Assembly: GCA_037178975.1 (NCBI GenBank)
Contig: JASJZH010000002.1
Coordinates: 4,092,001 to 4,156,000 of the forward strand
DNA length: 64,000 bases
Reading direction: 5' to 3'
DNA from: Oscheius tipulae
Taxonomy: Eukaryota; Nematoda; Chromadorea; Rhabditida; Rhabditidae
Below are positions 11,965 through 22,172 of this stretch, in pieces. Every line of letters begins with the position of its first letter. Position 1 is the stretch's first letter. Below the pieces are notes generated by a model. That model had not been told where the DNA came from and did not search any database. It saw only the letters and a list, made by a program, of their open reading frames with translations. The position numbers and the translations under genes are program-made.

Positions 11965-12690
11965 ATGAATCGCTTTGTCTCCCTCTTGCTCCATGCTCTT
12001 TGTACTGTGCCTGTATTCGGACAGGAGGACAACCTCCTCCCTCCGTGGCATCCATAACCTCTCTAAGACCTTCTCAAAGTTTTACAAGGAAGTAAATCTG
12101 GACCTTCTCAAGATGCTACACCAGAAGAATTCTACCCTAAATGTTCTCGGGAATCTAAAGCAAGGAAAGGAAGGTATGTTCTCTTTTCTTTGAAAATCAT
12201 TCCGAAATTTAGAAATCAACGGTTTCTGCGAGAATCTGATTGCCGACGATGCTTCCACGGTATTCTCGATCGACGTCGAGACCATCTACGTGGACGATGA
12301 CGCAGGCTTCAAGAGTATTGTCATCTTCACCTTCCTGAAAGACGGCGAGACTCTTGTGGAGAAGACTCAGATGTACTGGACGGCCGACCTAATCGATGGA
12401 CTAAGGGATTCAAATGAAAATGTTGTGACCCGAGGGCGGAAGACGATGTCCTTATATTTAGCCTGTTCGAGTGAAAGATTGCTTACAGTATGACGATAGC
12501 TTTACGTCTCGCGACTCAAAACTACAGGCGGCAATTGAAATCAGGATTTTTGGCAATTTTTGGTTCCAAGTTAGCACCTCATTTTCTCCAATTTGTTTGC
12601 GTCTTTCTGTCTTTATAGGGTAAACAGTACAATAACTTACTGAAAGAAACACAAGCAACCCAAAAAAGAACGGAAATAAAAGGGCGGTGA
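11965..12690 (+). CDS. Secreted protein of unknown function, possibly NTF2-like
   Basis: I do not recognise this gene. Exons 11965-12012, 12068-12173, 12213-12421, 12462-12569 and 12619-12690 keep frame and give 180 aa. It starts with a signal-like stretch (MNRFVSLLLHALCTVP). The middle alternates beta-like and polar segments (TVFSIDVETIYVDDDAGF, SIVIFTFLKDGETLVEK), and an aromatic stretch (IRIFGNFWFQ) follows. The look is that of small NTF2/SnoaL-like secreted nematode proteins, but this is only an impression. The first intron (12013-12067, AAG acceptor) is the weakest part; the signal-peptide frame and the body frame differ and need it. The gene converges on the minus-strand gene at 13004. 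Confidence 0.6.
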
Positions 12691-12964
12691 AGAAATTCGA
12701 GTAACCCAGATTTGAATCCGTGTGCATTCTTGACACGTAAAGCTATCGCCAAACTGTAAACGGTCTCCCTTTTTGAACAGGGCGTATTTTGAATTGCTCA
12801 ATTAAGCTAAAACTGAAATACTTTCCTGGAAGTCAATGATGTAATAAACAAAAGGAGCAGGGGATCTCTGACAGGCAAAGCAATATCCAAAGCGCCCCTA
12901 CCAGACAATTACTTGCCGACCTCTCGTCTCCTTTTAACTAATGTTCTTTTTTCTTTATAAAGCG

Positions 12965-12970
12965 TTTATT
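12965..12970 (-). terminator. Poly(A) signal of the small membrane-protein gene
   Basis: TTTATT on plus (AATAAA on minus), 34 nt beyond the stop codon at 13004-13006. Confidence 0.6.
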
Positions 12971-13003
12971 GGGGTGTAAAAATTAACAGAGAAGATAAGA
13001 AGC

Positions 13004-13371
13004 TCAAGGAAATCTGCGGAAGAGTCCAGTGTTCCACGAGTTCCGTCTGTAAGAGTTCAGTCAGTTTGTCCCAACTGAACCTACCTCGCAAACCTCTTCT
13101 CAGAGTCACTCCAATTGTTTATGTCGTCCTCGGCTCTCCAATGTTCCTGTTCGCGTTTGATTCTGCTCAGAAGGTAAAACTGTAAACATCCTATAAATTG
13201 TCTCTCTCAGGAAAATACCACAACAATCAGACAGATCAGTACAGTCGAAAAGTAAGTGGTCATGTGAGGATATCTCCAAGCGAATTCACAGATACCATAG
13301 AAGACCCTTTCGAAATAGGGACTGAGGATTGGTACAAGCATGGCAAATGACTGCGAAGACGCCACCGACAT
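13004..13371 (-). CDS. Small single-pass membrane protein, unknown function
   Basis: Not recognised. Three exons (13219-13371, 13085-13179, 13004-13046) separated by 39- and 38-nt introns with clean GT/CAG borders give 96 aa. One hydrophobic helix (about residues 40-55, TVLICLIVVVFYLLS) is followed by a charged tail rich in Arg, Glu and Trp. There is no cleavable signal, so a type II or III orientation is likely. Each exon is short, so open-frame scans miss the gene. The plus strand also offers GT..AG pairs here, but only the minus-strand chain has a start, matching phases, a stop and a poly(A) signal. Confidence 0.65.
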
Positions 13372-13573
13372 AATTGTAAGTCATATTTCACCGGATCACC
13401 GCTATTTGCTCCTCATTTGGACGAATAACGAGTCTGGAGATTGTCTATTGACGCCATGTTCTACTAAATTCTTCACTAGTGGAATCATAACAGAACTGCT
13501 GCAGATGGAGAGACCAAAACATTACAATAGTAGTGATACTGGTCACGCGACGTTCGTCTAAGAACTTGTATCA

Positions 13574-13579
13574 TTTATT
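13574..13579 (-). terminator. Poly(A) signal of the CX3C secreted-peptide gene
   Basis: TTTATT on plus (AATAAA on minus), 30 nt past the stop at 13609. Confidence 0.6.
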
Positions 13580-13608
13580 CTGTACATGGAAGCCAGAAGT
13601 AAGTTTGT

Positions 13609-13929
13609 CTAGAAAGTCATTTTCTGGAGCTCCGGCAAGACTTCGGCCTCCTTTTTCTCGTCCTTCATCATCATCGAAAGACATTTGCTGTGACAGGTTA
13701 AGAATTTCTGCATCTCCTGATCATTGGTCTTGATTGTTTCCTCTTTGAATTCGGTCGGAGGATGAGGCGGTCTCAGAACAGTTCCACAGATCTTTGTGCA
13801 AAGGAATGGAGGCTTTGGTTTTTCTTCCTCGGCAGCTTCTTGAGTGTAAGAGAGACAGATCTGGGAGGTTTCCATTACATGAAGAAAGGAAAAACTCACA
13901 GTCAGAGCCAAAAGGAAGAGAACACGCAT
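13609..13929 (-). CDS. Small secreted protein with two CX3C motifs
   Basis: Not recognised. Exon 1 (13900-13929) encodes MRVLFLLALT. A 39-nt intron (13861-13899), a multiple of three and therefore open through, leads to exon 2 (13609-13860). The product is about 93 aa: signal peptide to around ICLSYT, an acidic spacer, CTKIC, a 30-residue Pro/charged loop, CHSKC, and a Lys/Glu-rich tail. Paired CX3C motifs suggest two helices held by disulphides (helical hairpin). A longer upstream frame exists, but signal peptide and splice signals favour this start. Function unknown. Confidence 0.65.
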   Translation of the reverse strand: MRVLFLLALTVSFSFLHVMETSQICLSYTQEAAEEEKPKPPFLCTKICGTVLRPPHPPTEFKEETIKTNDQEMQKFLTCHSKCLSMMMKDEKKEAEVLPELQKMTF

Positions 13930-14740
13930 CTTATGATCGAGAGAAGAGAACTTACTGATTTCCGCCTTCCTAACTGGCGAAGGTCTTCCTTTTTGTAGTT
14001 GACGCATTAGGCGTACTGATACGGGAACAGCTGCTGTTGTAAATGTGTACCCTAGTCTTCCCAAAGTTTCTATCATTCTTGATGGTATTAGCCTGAAAAT
14101 GCAGGTTTTTTAAATGGAATCAAGCTTCTTTTTTTTAATAGAGCTCGTCTCGTACTTCCCTGTTAGAACGCTTCTGTGTTCTTTTAAAAACATTTGGTGT
14201 ACCTTGCAATATCACCTGAATGTTTCTATTTGGCTACATCCGAAAACAATCTAAGAACTGTACTAGTGTCTCATTTCACCTGGAGCAAACTGATTAAAAT
14301 TCTGACTATGTTCTTGTAATGAAAAACCTTACTACGATTGATTCCATCAGAGTCACGCTCAAGCGGAAAAACTACTCCCGTAATGTGATCTTAAGTCTCG
14401 GTTCGCTTGATTGATGGAAGTCAAGTTGAACTGATGAGACTAATTCGAACGCTCAGAACATTGGTGTCGAAAAAGAGTATCCGGGAACTGACATCTTCTC
14501 TCTTTGGAAGAAATAATCACTGAGTCAGGGGTATAAGATGCTCAAGAAGTCTTAAGAAGTGTGTAGAAACTTCTTTTACGTCTCGTAGACCTTTCAAAGA
14601 TACCAACTTGGAACTCCCTTGTCGTCTACATAACTACCATGCTGTTATCCCGGTCTTCGTAACAACAATTAACTACAAAGGATACAACAGTCATTTCACC
14701 TGTCTCTGTTTTCCTTCTCATATTCTAAACAGTCCCCACC
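13930..14740. other. Intergenic
   Basis: About 800 bp between a minus-strand and a plus-strand gene, presumably holding both promoters. A GTAAG/CATAAG pair just above 13929 may be a small 5' UTR intron. I see no further exon chain. Confidence 0.4.
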
Positions 14741-15851
14741 ATGTCTGACCAGTAAGTTGAAAAGGTTTCTGTTAAAATGATTGTAGGCCTCAACAAGTTC
14801 AAATAATCATAGCAAACATTGCTTCTGGGACATCGGTCTTTCTCAACTTTCTTCTCCTCCCGATTATCTACTTCCATTCGTCTAAGTTTATCGGACAGTA
14901 CAAGTACTTCCTCCTGATGTACACCACGACTGGAATGTTGTATTCCGCCACATATCTACTCTGTATTCCAATGTTTCATCACTCGGGTGAAGCTCTTTAC
15001 ATTTACGGCGAGCGTTTCCTTGTTAGCAGAGCTGTTGGAAATGTCCTGATATATCTCTTTATCTGGCTTTACGGTCTTCTCAACATTGTCATTTGCGTCT
15101 CCTTTATCTACCGTTATGTCCTTACATGTCGACCAGATTGGCCTCCCAGTTGTTCGTCTCGAACTGAAAAAGGTCTCTTCTTCTTTCTCTTGCTTTTCGT
15201 CTTCATCTGGCTCTCACTTACTGTCGGAATCGACGTCTCCAATAAGGAAGCTGATGCTGTTCTTGAGAAGGACACTCTGGAAAGTTTCAATCGTTCTATC
15301 CACACGATTTCTTACATCGGAGGCCCTATCAATGTGAGCATATGGTATGAACGGAATTTAAATTTTTATAGATTGATGGAAGGCCCTACTGGCCACCGAA
15401 GGTAGCTATGGCTTCCTACAGCATTCTTCTCACTGTTGGATATACAGCGATATCCGTAGTCGCCTACAAAACTTACAAGGGATTGATGTCAGTTGTCTCT
15501 ATTTCTAGCGAACACCATCGTTACCAGAAGACTCTGTTTCTTCTACTCTGCTTCCAGGTGAGATAAGTACCAACCCAAAACAGCAAAGATACTGTTTAGA
15601 CTGTCTGTCCGTTCATCTTCCACTTCATCCCCGGCATCATAATCACTGTAATCACCTTCTTTGACACGCACACTGGAATCCACACTTACTGCTCGATGGT
15701 CATGACATTCTCTCAAGTCATCGATCCTATCATGATTGTCTGGACTGTCAAAGACTACCGTAATGCTGTATTGGGATTCGTACTGGGACCCATTAATGGC
15801 TGGAAGCCGACCTCCAGCATCCTACCTATCTCTTCAAGCGGACCTCAATAA
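14741..15851 (+). CDS. Serpentine chemoreceptor of the Str superfamily
   Basis: Seven-transmembrane GPCR, normally expressed in chemosensory neurons. Four exons (14741-14751, 14787-15333, 15372-15557, 15600-15851) give 331 aa, family-typical. Exon 1 is only 11 nt. Seven hydrophobic spans are visible. After TM5 comes HHRYQKTLFLLLCFQTVCP, corresponding to the RLQxQLFxALxxQTxxP signature of Str-type receptors, and before the tail QVIDPIMIVWTVKDYR, corresponding to their DPLxxxxxxKxxR. The split among str/srd/srj is not resolved. Its stop lies inside an AATAAA. It converges on the desaturase 73 bp away. Confidence 0.85.
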
Positions 15852-15852
15852 A
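15847..15852 (+). terminator. Poly(A) signal containing the receptor stop codon
   Basis: AATAAA contains the TAA stop at 15849-15851. Confidence 0.6.
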
Positions 15853-15924
15853 TCTGTTTGTACCACAGTCTGTGTACTTTTTGGGATTCATTTCCACTTT
15901 ACAAAAACAAAGAGAGATCCGTAT

Positions 15925-17217
15925 TTACTCCGCCTTCTTTGTACTCTTGGCGTAGTTGAGCAGACCAGTGCCCTCGCCGATCAAGTACTCCAGTCGCATG
16001 TTCAGACGACAGAACTCCCACAAGAAGTCGTAGCTGACCCGTCGACGGTAGACTCCATGAGGCTCAAGTTTCTCCCTCAGCGCCTTGGTGGCCTTCATCA
16101 AGTGATAGTGCGGAATCTTGGTGAAGAAGAGATGGTGAGCCACATGTCCATCAGTGATGTGGTGCATCAGCTGATCGATTCCGAAGCCGTAGGGTCTGAA
16201 CCTCTCAATAAAAAGATAACTGAATGACAGTACCGGTCAACAGTCTGCATCTGTCCAGAAACATAGGTCCAGGTTCCGTTTTCGTACACGTTAATGTCCT
16301 CGGTCTGGTGCTGGAGATATGTGACCATAGTCAGCCAGAAACCCTGAGCAAGAACCGGGAGTATGTAGAACTTAGCGTAGTTATAAGCGTTGTAATCACA
16401 GAGAACCAAGGCAATCTAAAAATGATAGAGTCATCTAAACAAATTGAAACTAACGTAGGCGCTGAGAGCACAAGCCAGTCCACTGACGACGCACTGGATT
16501 CTTTCGGTCGTGTTGATGAACATGGAGCTTCCGGGCCAGAAGTGACTGCCGTCAGTAATACCTCCCACTGTGTACATGACCCAACGGATGATGGCCGTTA
16601 CCGGGTTGTTGGCATACTGCTTCTGACTCCATCCCCACTTTTCGAAGGTCTCCTCAGTGATCCAGGGATGACCCTTGTCCTTGGTCAAGTGACTCGTGTA
16701 TGTGTGATGAGTGCGGTGGGATTTTTGCCATGGCCAATAGGGAGCTTAAATGACTCAATAGTCTTCAACTGGATTCAATTGACTAACCCAAAAGAGGAGC
16801 ATGGCAGATATGACCACAGATGTCATTGATCCATGTATAGTTGGAAAAGGTTCCGTGTCCACAATCGTGCCCAACAACGAAGAGGGAGAAGCCGAACATT
16901 CCCATCAAAAAATACCAAAAGACCATTCCCGGAAGTCCAAAATACTCGAAATAGGGCTCAATATAGTACATCCCAGCTAGTGCACAGAAATCCCAGACAA
17001 GGTACGTCATCGAGATTGGGAGAGACTTTTCGAAGCATTCTTTAGGGACAACGTTCAAAAGATCCTGGTAGGTGGGGAGATTCTAAATGTTTTGTTTGCT
17101 TCAAATTCAAATTATGAGTACCGTCTGGTTGGATTGACCCTCTTTCTGGGAGAGAGTTTCCTTCACGGGTTCCGGAAGGACAGCCTGGTCGACCTCGTTC
17201 TTTGGAGTGGGAGCCAT
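15925..17217 (-). CDS. Membrane fatty-acid desaturase (FAT-1/FAT-2, omega-3 or delta-12 type)
   Basis: ER desaturase that inserts a double bond toward the methyl end of C18-C20 acyl chains. Five exons (17122-17217, 16788-17082, 16455-16744, 16234-16415, 15925-16195) give 377 aa, close to C. elegans FAT-2. All three di-iron histidine boxes are present: HDCGH in exon 2, HRTHH in exon 3, and HVAHH followed by IPHYHL in exon 5. Hydrophobic pairs flank the boxes. No N-terminal cytochrome b5 domain, as in FAT-1/FAT-2. The exon 2-3 intron ends in an unusual TTTAAG. Whether it acts at delta-12 or omega-3 cannot be told by eye. Confidence 0.92.
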
Positions 17218-18509
17218 ATCGACTGGCTAGTGTGGCCAAGTTTGGAGAGGGTCTCTGAAACAGCGCAAGTTTGTAAAGGCTGCATGTTGAAATATTTTGA
17301 TCGAGAATAAAATATTATTCAAAAAAAGACAAGGAATTGTTCCGAGTCATCGTTCTGTCGAGAAAAAAAAGTTCGGCTTTTCTTTATAAACCGGAGGAGA
17401 AACGAGAGGAACTCGGAAATAGAATCCTTGGGGAAATTGCTAAAGCTGTAATATCTTGAGTCAACAGAATTTATGAAACGAGGAAGTGTCTGGGATGAGA
17501 GCTAAAGATTCCCAAAGATTTAGAGACAGACAGCAAAAGAAAAAGAGACAAGTGTCTAGAGACAGACGGTTGAATGGACACAGCGCAAAGTGCGAGCGTC
17601 GACAGAGCGCGAGAGACAGAGAGAGGGGCTGACTAGAAAGTGCAAAAAAGTGTCAGTGAAATGTGGCAGGGGCCCGTGCGTCAAGCGTCCCCGCGGTGGT
17701 CTGTCTGCGCTCTAATCGCCATGGTCAGAATGAACCACTCGCATACTCAGCTCGACCTTTACTTCCCTTTAGGTTTATTCGCAGGCTACTTCTAGGAGAG
17801 CAGGGCAAACAGTTCACGTGCGTATGCGCAAAGTACACCAGAGCGTCTGGCAGCTATCTTTTGGCATTTTTTCTCTTTCCCTCTATCAGCTAGCCATTTT
17901 GTCGGCAGATAGACCGAGGTGGTCAGATTCAGAAGAGCAGCTGGAGTGGACGAGATGTCTGGCTGGGGGGACGGGGGTAAACGCTTTCTTTTCAACAAAA
18001 GGGAGAGAATACAGTGAATTCAGCTCTGAGACTACTGAACTTTCAAAGAGTCTCAATGAGTGATCCATAAAGAATCACGGTGTGAAGGCGGAGTTCGAGG
18101 TATTAAATGAGGGTTCTACCGCAAATCACCCAAATTCTCTTCTTTGCGTCAGTCCCGCTATCAATCTACCGAGAAAAAGAAATATTTATGGCCAGTACTT
18201 TGGGCTTCATTATCGGTTGCTCTTTGCAGGCAGAAAGGGAGATTTGAACAGCTGTTCATACTGAAAGGACAGGTGCTCATCAAACGAAAAAGCGCTCTTG
18301 CAATCCCTCTGGGGCAAGTCAAGAAGCTACGAATGGAAATAAAAAGATGATGGATGACGCTTTGTTACGAGCGAGAGCAGGCATCTGGGGGGATTCTGAC
18401 AAGGAAGTGCAAAATCGGGGTAGGTGCACCGATTACGCGGAAAGCGGATTTCGGGTATGAACAGTGGTGCTTTTTTCGAGAATGCGGACGTTCTCAAATG
18501 AAACACGAA
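17218..18509. other. Intergenic upstream of the desaturase
   Basis: About 1.3 kb, purine-rich on the plus strand around 17500-17650. No exon chain found. It should contain the desaturase promoter and, near 18510, the 3' end of the next minus-strand gene. Confidence 0.4.
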
Positions 18510-19280
18510 TCAAAGAAAAGGGAAAGGAACAAACTTGTAGCCGTAGTTTGTTATACCGATCTTGATCAGATTTCTTCCTAGAAGTTCTTGTCCGAGAAAG
18601 TAAGGGAGAATGAAGAGAAAGAGCCAGAGGAGACTGAGAACCGTCCATAGCTCCAACCCATAGTTCTCTTCGACCTCTTCTGGATTCTCTTCCGGCTTCG
18701 TTTCGACCTTTTTCGATTTTTTCTTCTTCGTCTCGATCTTCTTCGGCTCGGTCACAGCATTCTTCATGCAGATCGGCATTCTGCTCCTCCTAATCCCTGA
18801 AAAGACTACCTTCTTCCGACTGGAAACGGAAGACATCGAAGGGGTAGTCGAGGAGAGACTGTAGTCCTTGTTCTTGTGGATGCTACTCGATATCGTGACA
18901 TCTTTGGACTTCTTCCAGGCTTCAGGACCTTTGCTCTTGTAGATGTCACTACTGGTTTTGGAAGTATCGTCGGTAGAGATGGTCAGTTCCTTGTATTGCT
19001 TGAAAGTCTGACTTTGCTTCAGAACGACTCCTTGTCCGTTGGTCTTCTTCCAGTAGCCGTGCAGTGGCCTGACCTTGACAACCACCTCTACCAGAGCATC
19101 TTAGCCGTCCTTCATCGTTGATTCAATAGTAATTGCCTCGTTCTAGCAATATTTAGTTTCTGTGAAGTTTGAGGCAAAAGCTTGTAAAGTTTCTCGATAG
19201 CAAGCAACTACTATTTTGAAGAAACTTTGTTAAAAAGTACAAAACAGTTACAAGTCCAAATATTTACTCGCGAGATTCAT
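18510..19280 (-). CDS. Hypothetical Lys-rich protein with C-terminal membrane anchor
   Basis: Not recognised. The main exon (18510-19099) lacks an ATG near its 5' end. A 13-nt exon at 19268-19280 (ATG plus three codons), spliced across 168 nt, restores the frame and gives 200 aa. The N-terminal half is Lys/Ser/Thr-rich and polar; a basic-acidic block (KKIETKKKKSKKVETK) follows; then a single hydrophobic segment (LWTVLSLLWLFLFILPYFL) near residues 155-173, resembling a tail anchor. The 97-nt gap below the acyltransferase stop on the same strand fits a nematode operon. The first exon is tentative. Confidence 0.55.
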
Positions 19281-19376
19281 GAATTCAAGTTACAACCAGT
19301 GTGAGGGTACCCGTTCAAAGATTCACCAGGATGGGGGGCTAATTACAATTATTATTACTAATAAACTGGGATTAGT

Positions 19377-21125
19377 TTAGAGTCGCTTGGTGGCTAGAAG
19401 GGAGAGATTTCCCATTGGGGATTCAATGACCACATAGAAAAGAGCAGCAGCTCCGAAGCTCAGAACGGCTACAAAGGGAATGACGGCGATCAGTTCCAGA
19501 GCTCCGGTAGCGTTTTGGAGAAAGGGGAGGAAGTTGAAGACGTAGATAATCGGCATATGAAGGAGGTAAGCCGTGTAGGTGAGTCGGCCGAGAATGGCCC
19601 AGTTGTGAGCGACAGTGATACTAAATACCGATTTTAGGAGATGCATGAATTGAAAACGAACCTCTGTTCTCGGTAGACAAGGGAGAATATCATGCCAATG
19701 ATTCCAGAGGAGAAGACAGTTCGGAAGACAGCAGTGTACACGGTGTTGTAGAGAGTGTTTCCCTGATCCGGATACCAGTATTCTGGCAGAATCGCGTAAA
19801 TTACAGCCAGACAAAGAGCCAGAGAGAAGGAGAAAATGATGCTGGAGAGACGGTTGCTGATGACAGTCTTGTCGAACTTGACTGTGTAGCAGCCGAAGAG
19901 AAGCCCGAGAACAAAAGGTCCGCACTTGGTCAGAGGACGACCATACATCTGCCAGAGCCCGTCGTAGATCTTCGCGAGTGATTCGGGCGTCTGGTTCGGG
20001 TAGGCGATGAACTGAAAAGTGAGGGTCATAAGGTTCTTTCCTCGTCAACAAGACGACGTCAGCAATTATCTAACACGCGAGTAATGAGGCGTAAAGGTTT
20101 CCGGTTCCCCTAGACTGTCTAATTGTAAGACTTACAGGGATATCGACGTCGCTTCTGTTGCAGACACCGTAAACAGTACAGTAGCCAGCTCTGAGAGCCG
20201 CTGACAACGCCACAATGACTGCAGAGATGATGACAGCCGTCTTTGGCTTCTTGTGAAGAATGTGAAGCAAGAAGGGTGCAGCGACGTAGAGTTGCATGTC
20301 CAGGCCGAGATACCAAAGATACCCAAGACATGTTGGAGTGGACATCCAGTTTCCGATAAAACTCAGATGAGCTAGGATTCCTGATACGCCACAGGCTGAG
20401 ATCATTGTTGAGGTGTACCTGCAAATAATCTTTCAGTTTCGCACGTCTTGGAACGATGGCAAAAAGTCGAGAGACCGTGAAAAGCTCTTACCTGGGCAAT
20501 AGGGCCTTCATCATCGGTCCAGCAGCCAAGTAGATAAAGACGAAAATGGAAGGAGCTAGTCGGAAGACTCTTCTCGAGATGAACTTTTTGTAGTGGGCCA
20601 TGAAAGGTTCATTGGCTTGTCGAAGCCAGCTTCTAGCAGCTAAAAGACCAGAAAGGACCAGGAAGATCTCGACGCCAAGAGCTGAGTTTCCAAGCAGTGC
20701 TCCAAAAACTGGATGTTCGTGAACATTCTTCTTGAACACTTCGGCCGAGGGATGTCTCTCCAAGATGTCGATACGTCCCTCACTGCCAGTGTGATTGATC
20801 ATGACCCAGAATATGGCCACAACTCGGAAGACATCCAGAACATCCAGTCGGGATCGTCTGCCGGAACACAGTTCGGACAGTGATCTCTGGAAAGAAAGGA
20901 ATCCTAGTCGGGACGTGGTGAATATCGATCCGAGAAGAACCTGAAATTGTTGTTTCAAACTGATAATGTGACATTACTCACCAGGGAAATCCATGCTAAG
21001 AGTGGCAGGATGTATGTGAGAGTGCTAGATGGCATCAAGGCATCTAGCGAGCAGGAAGAATTGATTGATGGCAGAGCGATGATACGTTGAACTACGGGAT
21101 CCATAGAATAGGTGTCTCCACGCAT
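19377..21125 (-). CDS. Acyltransferase-3 family membrane protein (nrf-6/oac-like)
   Basis: Multi-pass O-acyltransferase-like protein of the nematode nrf-6/oac group. Five exons (20982-21125, 20492-20940, 20136-20418, 19662-20011, 19377-19620) give 489 aa. The acyltransferase-3 core starts with LDVLDVFRVVAIFWVMINH, containing the conserved His, and about ten hydrophobic spans follow, including the closing LTYTAYLLHMPIIYVF. Family members usually have a secreted N-terminal NRF domain of about 200 aa; here only a signal- or TM-like leader of ~50 aa precedes the core. An acceptor (TCTTCCAG) 5 nt before the ATG at 21125 suggests trans-splicing there and supports the short form. Confidence 0.85.
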
Positions 21126-22172
21126 GTTACTGGAAGAAAACACTTTAAAAGAGCGAAGAAATGACGATTCTGAGAAGGAAACGATGAACCGATTGGGTGC
21201 AACTGTCAACTGGTGCTTTTGTACAGGGACGCCGCTGCCTAATCGAAGGCGGGGCGGCGGGAAATGTCGACAAAGTCACGTAGGCAGACTACGTGACTTT
21301 TGTCAAAATGGACCAAAATGTGACAGGAAAAGGAGAAAAATCGTGACAAAGAGGCTAAGGGGCTCTCTGTACCCTGCGAGGAACAACAGGCTGGCAGATG
21401 TCAGCATTGCAACACCCGGTGCTAGGACGCAGAGAGCGATCAGCTGATCAAGGGAAAAGGAATCGTAAAGGAGAATGAATAAATAATGCGGAGGGTACAG
21501 ATTGAGACAGACACAAAAGAAGCGACGCCTCTTGACAGTAAAGGACTGAGCTTTCGTTCACCTACCAGTTCAGAGAAATTGACTGCTTTGAATGAAATAC
21601 TTGAATTTCTTAGAGTGAGTAGGAAATTCCTAATATTACACAGGTTTTCCTGGTCCGGGTTATATTCGGGAAACTTTGGATTCTTTTAAACCATGCTTCA
21701 GATCCGTCTTGCGTAGTTTATTCTGACTTTATCACTCTTCAAACAGCGTTAACCAAAAGTTCAGTTCAGTGATTCTTCCCCGAATTGCTTTGTTACAGAT
21801 TACTCTTATCAGTCGGCTTAGAATGTCCCAAAGAGGACTACACGCTTTGCCAACTATAACAAGGTACTCTTCCCGTGAACAGACGAGGACTTTTATTCCC
21901 GGCGGATGTTCACTGCTCTCGACCCAGGTGAGATGACGACATCGTCTGTTAAATACGAATTGGCACGTAGCGATGGTGGAGCTGTGTTACGTGAATTTAG
22001 AGACGAAACAGTTTTCACATCTACTGTAACTCAAAGTTACTTTCCGCCAAATGTTTGGACTTCAATACGTGCACATTTCCAACTTATTCTTCTGTGACCT
22101 GTTCAATCAGCCTTGATATTTTCAAAAACAGCACGTACTTCTTCTCATCATGACAGGAAAATATTTTTTAAA
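21126..22172. other. Intergenic
   Basis: About 1 kb upstream of the acyltransferase and downstream of the first CHK gene. It contains the hairpin at 21269-21304 and a perfect 12-bp palindrome GATCAGCTGATC near 21438-21449. No exon chain seen. Confidence 0.4.
21269..21304. repeat. Strong inverted repeat (hairpin), 15-bp arms
   Basis: GACAAAGTCACGTAG and CTACGTGACTTTTGTC pair with a 5-nt loop and one bulged base. The arms include TACGTG/CACGTA cores. It lies about 145 bp upstream of the acyltransferase ATG. Confidence 0.7.

Noticed and set aside
13013-13330. Apparent plus-strand exons with a hydrophobic segment and GT/AG borders
   Set aside because: The minus strand gives a complete start-to-stop gene with matching phases and a poly(A) signal; the plus reading has no start.
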